Source: JANXQE01 sp035651635
GTDB lineage: Bacteria; Verrucomicrobiota; Verrucomicrobiia; Limisphaerales; UBA8199
Length of the DNA: 34,028 nt
Assembly: GCA_035651635.1 (NCBI GenBank)
Contig: DASRFK010000112.1
Span: 1 to 34,028 of the forward strand
Reading direction: 5' to 3'
Numbering within the stretch: the first letter of the stretch is position 1; every line of letters begins with the position of its first letter. Shown here one piece after another: positions 31,606 to 34,028 of the stretch. Under the pieces are notes generated by a model that saw nothing but the letters and a program-made list of their open reading frames with translations, ran no database searches and had not been told where the DNA came from. Made by a program: the position numbers and the translations under genes.

Positions 31606-32718
31606 TCACCGAGTCGAATTCTTCTCCACGTCGCCGCTGGGGAATGATTTGTCTTTGGCGAGGTAACCTTCGAATAACTTAAGCAGCGGTGCGTCGGAAT
31701 GATTCACCTTGTCGGCGGGATCCGCTGTGCGCTCGATGTTCATGACGTCCCACTCCCGGAATGCCCACCACGCCCAGGACCACCCGTATTGTTCGTAAAG
31801 ATTGAGTTGGTCGCGCATCCAGTCCTCAACGCCCGGCGCGTAGCGCGCGCATCCGAATTCCCCGACGAAGATCGGCACGTGATGCTTTTGTTGAAAAGCT
31901 CTGACGGGCGCCAGCTTCGCTTCCAGCGCGGCCTTGTCCCAGACCACTTCCGATTTGCCGGGCACACGAAACCCAGGATAGCCGACCTTGTCGGCAGGTT
32001 TCTGATGAGTGTAATAGTGCGGATCATAAAAATGAACGGTGTAAACCGTGCGTGGGTCGCCGGTGGGCTGGAGCACATCGAACGTCTGCGGATACGCCCA
32101 ACCGATTGAATTGACCAGGATAGGTGTGGTCAGGTCGACTTCACGGATTGCGGCGGTGATCTTCTTCGCCAGCGCATTCCAATCGCCGAGCGGTTTGTTC
32201 GCGTAATCGTCCGGATGAGGCTCGCACATCAGATCATACCCGAGGATCGAGGCTCTGCCTCGATAATGCTCGGCGATGGCCCGCCACATTTTGGCGTAGG
32301 CCTCCTGGGCCGCTTCCTCCTTCCAAATTTCGTGACTTCGGTTGAAGTCCGCTCGGCCGGGGCCCTCCCGGCAGGTCAAGGCTATGAAGAGGTGCGCCTG
32401 CTCGGCGGCGGCGACGGCGCGATCCAATTGCTTCAGGTTTTCGGGCTCAAAACCATAAGGAGGGGTAGGCGCGTACACGTTGGAGACGGGAATTTCCGCC
32501 AGGTTGGCGCCCCAACTGCGGAGCACAGCCAGGTCCTCAAGCGTGCATTGTTCCTGCATGACATTGGCCCCTCGGAGCGCCCCCGCCTGCCATAGCTTCC
32601 AGGCATCGGGAACGGCAGCCGCGCCCGCGGCGAACGCCGCCGCGCCCATCAGAGCACTAAGCATAAGGAGTTGCCGCACCCGTTCGAGCCAGAACTTTGA
32701 TGTAGTTTTCATTTCCAT
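31606..32718 (-). CDS. Secreted GH5-like endoglycosidase
   Basis: The product (370 residues from ATG 32718) has a signal peptide (VRQLLMLSALMGAAAFAAGAAA). The rest is a clan-A (beta/alpha)8 glycosidase of GH5 type: ALTCREGPG, the acid/base region GYDLMCEPH, TVHFYDPHYYTHQ with the active-site His and Tyr, nucleophile region VGEFGC, and WAWWAFREW at the end. In most GH5 enzymes the acid/base Glu is preceded by Asn (NEP); here it is Cys (CEP), which may alter substrate contact at C-2 OH. The frame is open to 32991, but the extension translates an intergenic repeat. ATG 32712 is an equally good start. The gene is divergent from the toxin-antitoxin pair. Confidence 0.82.
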   Translation of the reverse strand: MEMKTTSKFWLERVRQLLMLSALMGAAAFAAGAAAVPDAWKLWQAGALRGANVMQEQCTLEDLAVLRSWGANLAEIPVSNVYAPTPPYGFEPENLKQLDRAVAAAEQAHLFIALTCREGPGRADFNRSHEIWKEEAAQEAYAKMWRAIAEHYRGRASILGYDLMCEPHPDDYANKPLGDWNALAKKITAAIREVDLTTPILVNSIGWAYPQTFDVLQPTGDPRTVYTVHFYDPHYYTHQKPADKVGYPGFRVPGKSEVVWDKAALEAKLAPVRAFQQKHHVPIFVGEFGCARYAPGVEDWMRDQLNLYEQYGWSWAWWAFREWDVMNIERTADPADKVNHSDAPLLKLFEGYLAKDKSFPSGDVEKNSTR

Positions 32719-32814
32719 TCTTATTGGCCATTGTGCCCGGAGCCCATGGCAAGACAAGCTCCCGCGCTTCTTAACCAACTGACGGTCGCGCTGTGCACGC
32801 CAACGGCGAGCCTC

Positions 32815-32885
32815 ATACCAGCCCAGGCCGCAGGCCTGGGAATCATGACCAAAAAGCAACCCAAGCGCCAAAGGCGCGACTCCGA
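32815..32885. repeat. Intergenic multi-hairpin repeat, copy 2 of 2
   Basis: CCCAGGCC-GCA-GGCCTGGG (32822-32840) is a perfect 8-base stem, followed by AATCATGACC, AAAAA and GCGCC-AAA-GGCGC. Order and spacing match the complement of 10618-10705, although stem bases differ in a compensated manner (CCTGGGGC there, CCCAGGCC here). The surrounding gap 32719-32994 holds no gene. Confidence 0.7.
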
Positions 32886-32994
32886 GGCGAAACGAGCAGC
32901 CCCGCCATTCTTCCACAGCCCACCTGTGTTGCTCTTCAAACAGTGGAGAACTCTCCTTGCTTGGGTCGGCAGCGTATGCGATTGTGTACATTGT

Positions 32995-33390
32995 ATGTCA
33001 AACACGACCAAAGAAGAGACAGTATCAGTCCGCATTACGGCGGCGGAAAAGCGCAGTTTGGAGGCCGATGCTCGGCGGAAGGGAATGCCTACCGGCACGG
33101 TGGCGGCGACTTATATAGCGGAGGGCGTGCGACGAAGCCGTTTCCCGGCCGTGGAATTTCGAAATGGATCGCCGGGGCGGGTGGCCCACCTGGCGGGCAC
33201 TCGCTGGCCGGTCTGGCTGATCGTGGAGTTAGTCAAAGATTATGGGCACAACGTAGAGGCCGCAGCCAAACACATGAACCGTCCGCCAGCGCTGGTCCAA
33301 ATGGCGCTGGATTATGCAGCGGCCTACCCGGAGGAAATTGACGCGGATTTCGAGCTGGCGGAAAGCAGGCGCCGAGAGGCCGGCGCGTGA
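32995..33390 (+). CDS. DUF433 antitoxin-like protein with N-terminal ribbon-helix-helix-like region
   Basis: The 131-residue protein has two parts. Residues 8-45 (ETVSVRITAAEKRSLEADARRKGM) look like a ribbon-helix-helix DNA-binding or related segment. Residues 60-115 match DUF433 (HLAGTRWPVWLIVELVKDYGHNVEAAAKHM..LVQMALDYAAAYPEEI), a helix-turn-helix domain usual in antitoxins. DUF433 proteins commonly stand alone, so the extra N-terminal domain is slightly unusual. The ATG 32995 is chosen since upstream sequence in frame is repeat DNA; GTGTACAT just before it may be part of an operator. It overlaps the toxin-like gene by ATGA. Confidence 0.8.
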   Translation: MSNTTKEETVSVRITAAEKRSLEADARRKGMPTGTVAATYIAEGVRRSRFPAVEFRNGSPGRVAHLAGTRWPVWLIVELVKDYGHNVEAAAKHMNRPPALVQMALDYAAAYPEEIDADFELAESRRREAGA

Positions 33391-33737
33391 AACTGCTCAC
33401 CGATGAACACTTTCCCGCGGAAATCGCCCAGGCGGTCCGCCGCAAAATGCCGAACTTTGACATCCAAAGCATTCACGAAACCAATCTTACGGGCCTGCTC
33501 GACCAGCCGCTGTTGGCGGCATTGGACCTGCAGCAAAGGACGTTGCTGACGCGTGATGTGAACAGCATTCCCGAGTTTCTCAAAGAGAGGCTGCGTGAAG
33601 GTGAAACACACGGCGGAGTGGTTTATGTCAGCAGCAGAATCCGCCAAAATGATCTGCGAGCTGTCATTCGGGCCTTGCTGGCTTTTCTCAAAGCACACGG
33701 CCACGAGGACTGGACTTGTCGCGAAGGGTGGCTTTAG
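33387..33737 (+). CDS. DUF5615 PIN-like toxin
   Basis: The 116-residue protein starts MKLLTDEHFPAEIAQAVR, matching the DUF5615/Mut7-C PIN-like family, where Asp6 and Glu7 begin the acidic metal site. LLTRDVN near residue 52 supplies the next Asp, typical of this group. PIN-like toxins are RNases that are held in check by the adjacent antitoxin. The ATGA overlap with the DUF433 gene and gene order (antitoxin then toxin) are classic for type II pairs. Whether it is active cannot be judged from sequence. Confidence 0.83.
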   Translation: MKLLTDEHFPAEIAQAVRRKMPNFDIQSIHETNLTGLLDQPLLAALDLQQRTLLTRDVNSIPEFLKERLREGETHGGVVYVSSRIRQNDLRAVIRALLAFLKAHGHEDWTCREGWL

Positions 33738-33965
33738 GAAGTAACTTAGGCTAAACGAATCTTTTTGGTGCTCTTGCTATAAGCATTGTGCCCCGCCGAG
33801 GCTGAATAGCACCAGCGCGATCCACATCACTTCCCACTTCCGCACCCTCCAGCCCCAGTCCATAGTTACCCCGTGAACCAAAGCCACGGCGATGACACCT
33901 GCATGTGAAGCCCTTCCCTATTGGGGTCGCAGCACGCATCAACGACGCTCCCTGTCATCGGACGG

Positions 33966-34007
33966 TCAAAAGGGACCCCCACGGGTCGAAATGGGGGTCC
34001 CTTTTGA
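33966..34007. repeat. Perfect 16-base inverted repeat near the window end
   Basis: TCAAAAGGGACCCCCA (33966-33981) pairs without mismatch with TGGGGGTCCCTTTTGA (33992-34007) around a 10-base loop. Four T residues belong to the stem itself, as in bidirectional A-stem-T terminators. It could end the toxin-antitoxin transcript (230 bases away) or a gene beyond the window. Nothing else definite is seen in 33738-34028. Confidence 0.75.
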
Positions 34008-34028
34008 AAATTTCAGATTCCCCACCTT

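Noticed and set aside
32719..32991. In-frame extension of the GH5 gene
   Set aside because: It would place 90 residues of repeat-derived sequence before a clear signal peptide.

Overview
The window looks like chromosome of a Verrucomicrobiota bacterium of the Pedosphaera/Limisphaerales kind. This is inferred from gene content and style: GC-rich DNA, many secreted or TAT-exported sugar-active proteins, a Gfo/Idh dehydrogenase beside a xylose-isomerase-like barrel, DUF2961, an RNase Y gene, tiny lipoproteins, few strong Shine-Dalgarno sites, and gaps packed with short hairpin repeats. I see no rRNA, tRNA, CRISPR array, prophage or intact transposase.

Layout. 1-6.2 kb: an SDR/TIGR01777 epimerase, a secreted GH99-like glycosidase with a CBM9-like tail, a sugar-isomerase-like barrel, a ClpP-fold protein without its catalytic triad, and a TAT-signal Gfo/Idh oxidoreductase. 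6.2-12.1 kb: O-acetylhomoserine sulfhydrylase, an orphan cytosolic histidine kinase, a metallophosphoesterase and lysine 2,3-aminomutase, separated by repeat-filled gaps. 12.4-16.7 kb, minus strand: a small membrane protein, then a membrane-anchored coiled-coil protein coupled to MoaA, then an FmdB zinc-ribbon protein overlapping a secreted protein that resembles a gluzincin peptidase lacking its HExxH. 16.9-20.8 kb: GH76-CBM mannanase-like enzyme, DUF2961/GH172 enzyme and an OmpH/Skp-like chaperone. 20.9-27.2 kb: aldo/keto reductase, a coiled-coil membrane protein coupled to a 56-residue lipoprotein, RNase Y with 5-formyltetrahydrofolate cyclo-ligase, and RarA. 27.8-31.3 kb: a signalling cluster made of a single-domain response regulator divergent from a tightly coupled operon encoding HEAT repeats, REC-PATAN-LC7-like and a second LC7-like protein. 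31.6-33.7 kb: a GH5 enzyme and a DUF433/DUF5615 toxin-antitoxin pair.

Two things deserve most attention. The first is the HEAT / REC-PATAN-LC7 / LC7 operon, whose three genes all overlap by ATGA and which has no visible GTPase partner in the window. The second is the intergenic DNA. Most gaps over 200 bp hold hairpin-forming modules, several shared between distant gaps (7.6, 25.4 and 31.4 kb; 10.6 and 32.8 kb; 9.5 and 25.6 kb). One palindrome at 27.3 kb has 9-bp direct repeats at its borders, as expected of a small non-autonomous mobile element. All function assignments rest on motifs read by eye; no database search was possible.
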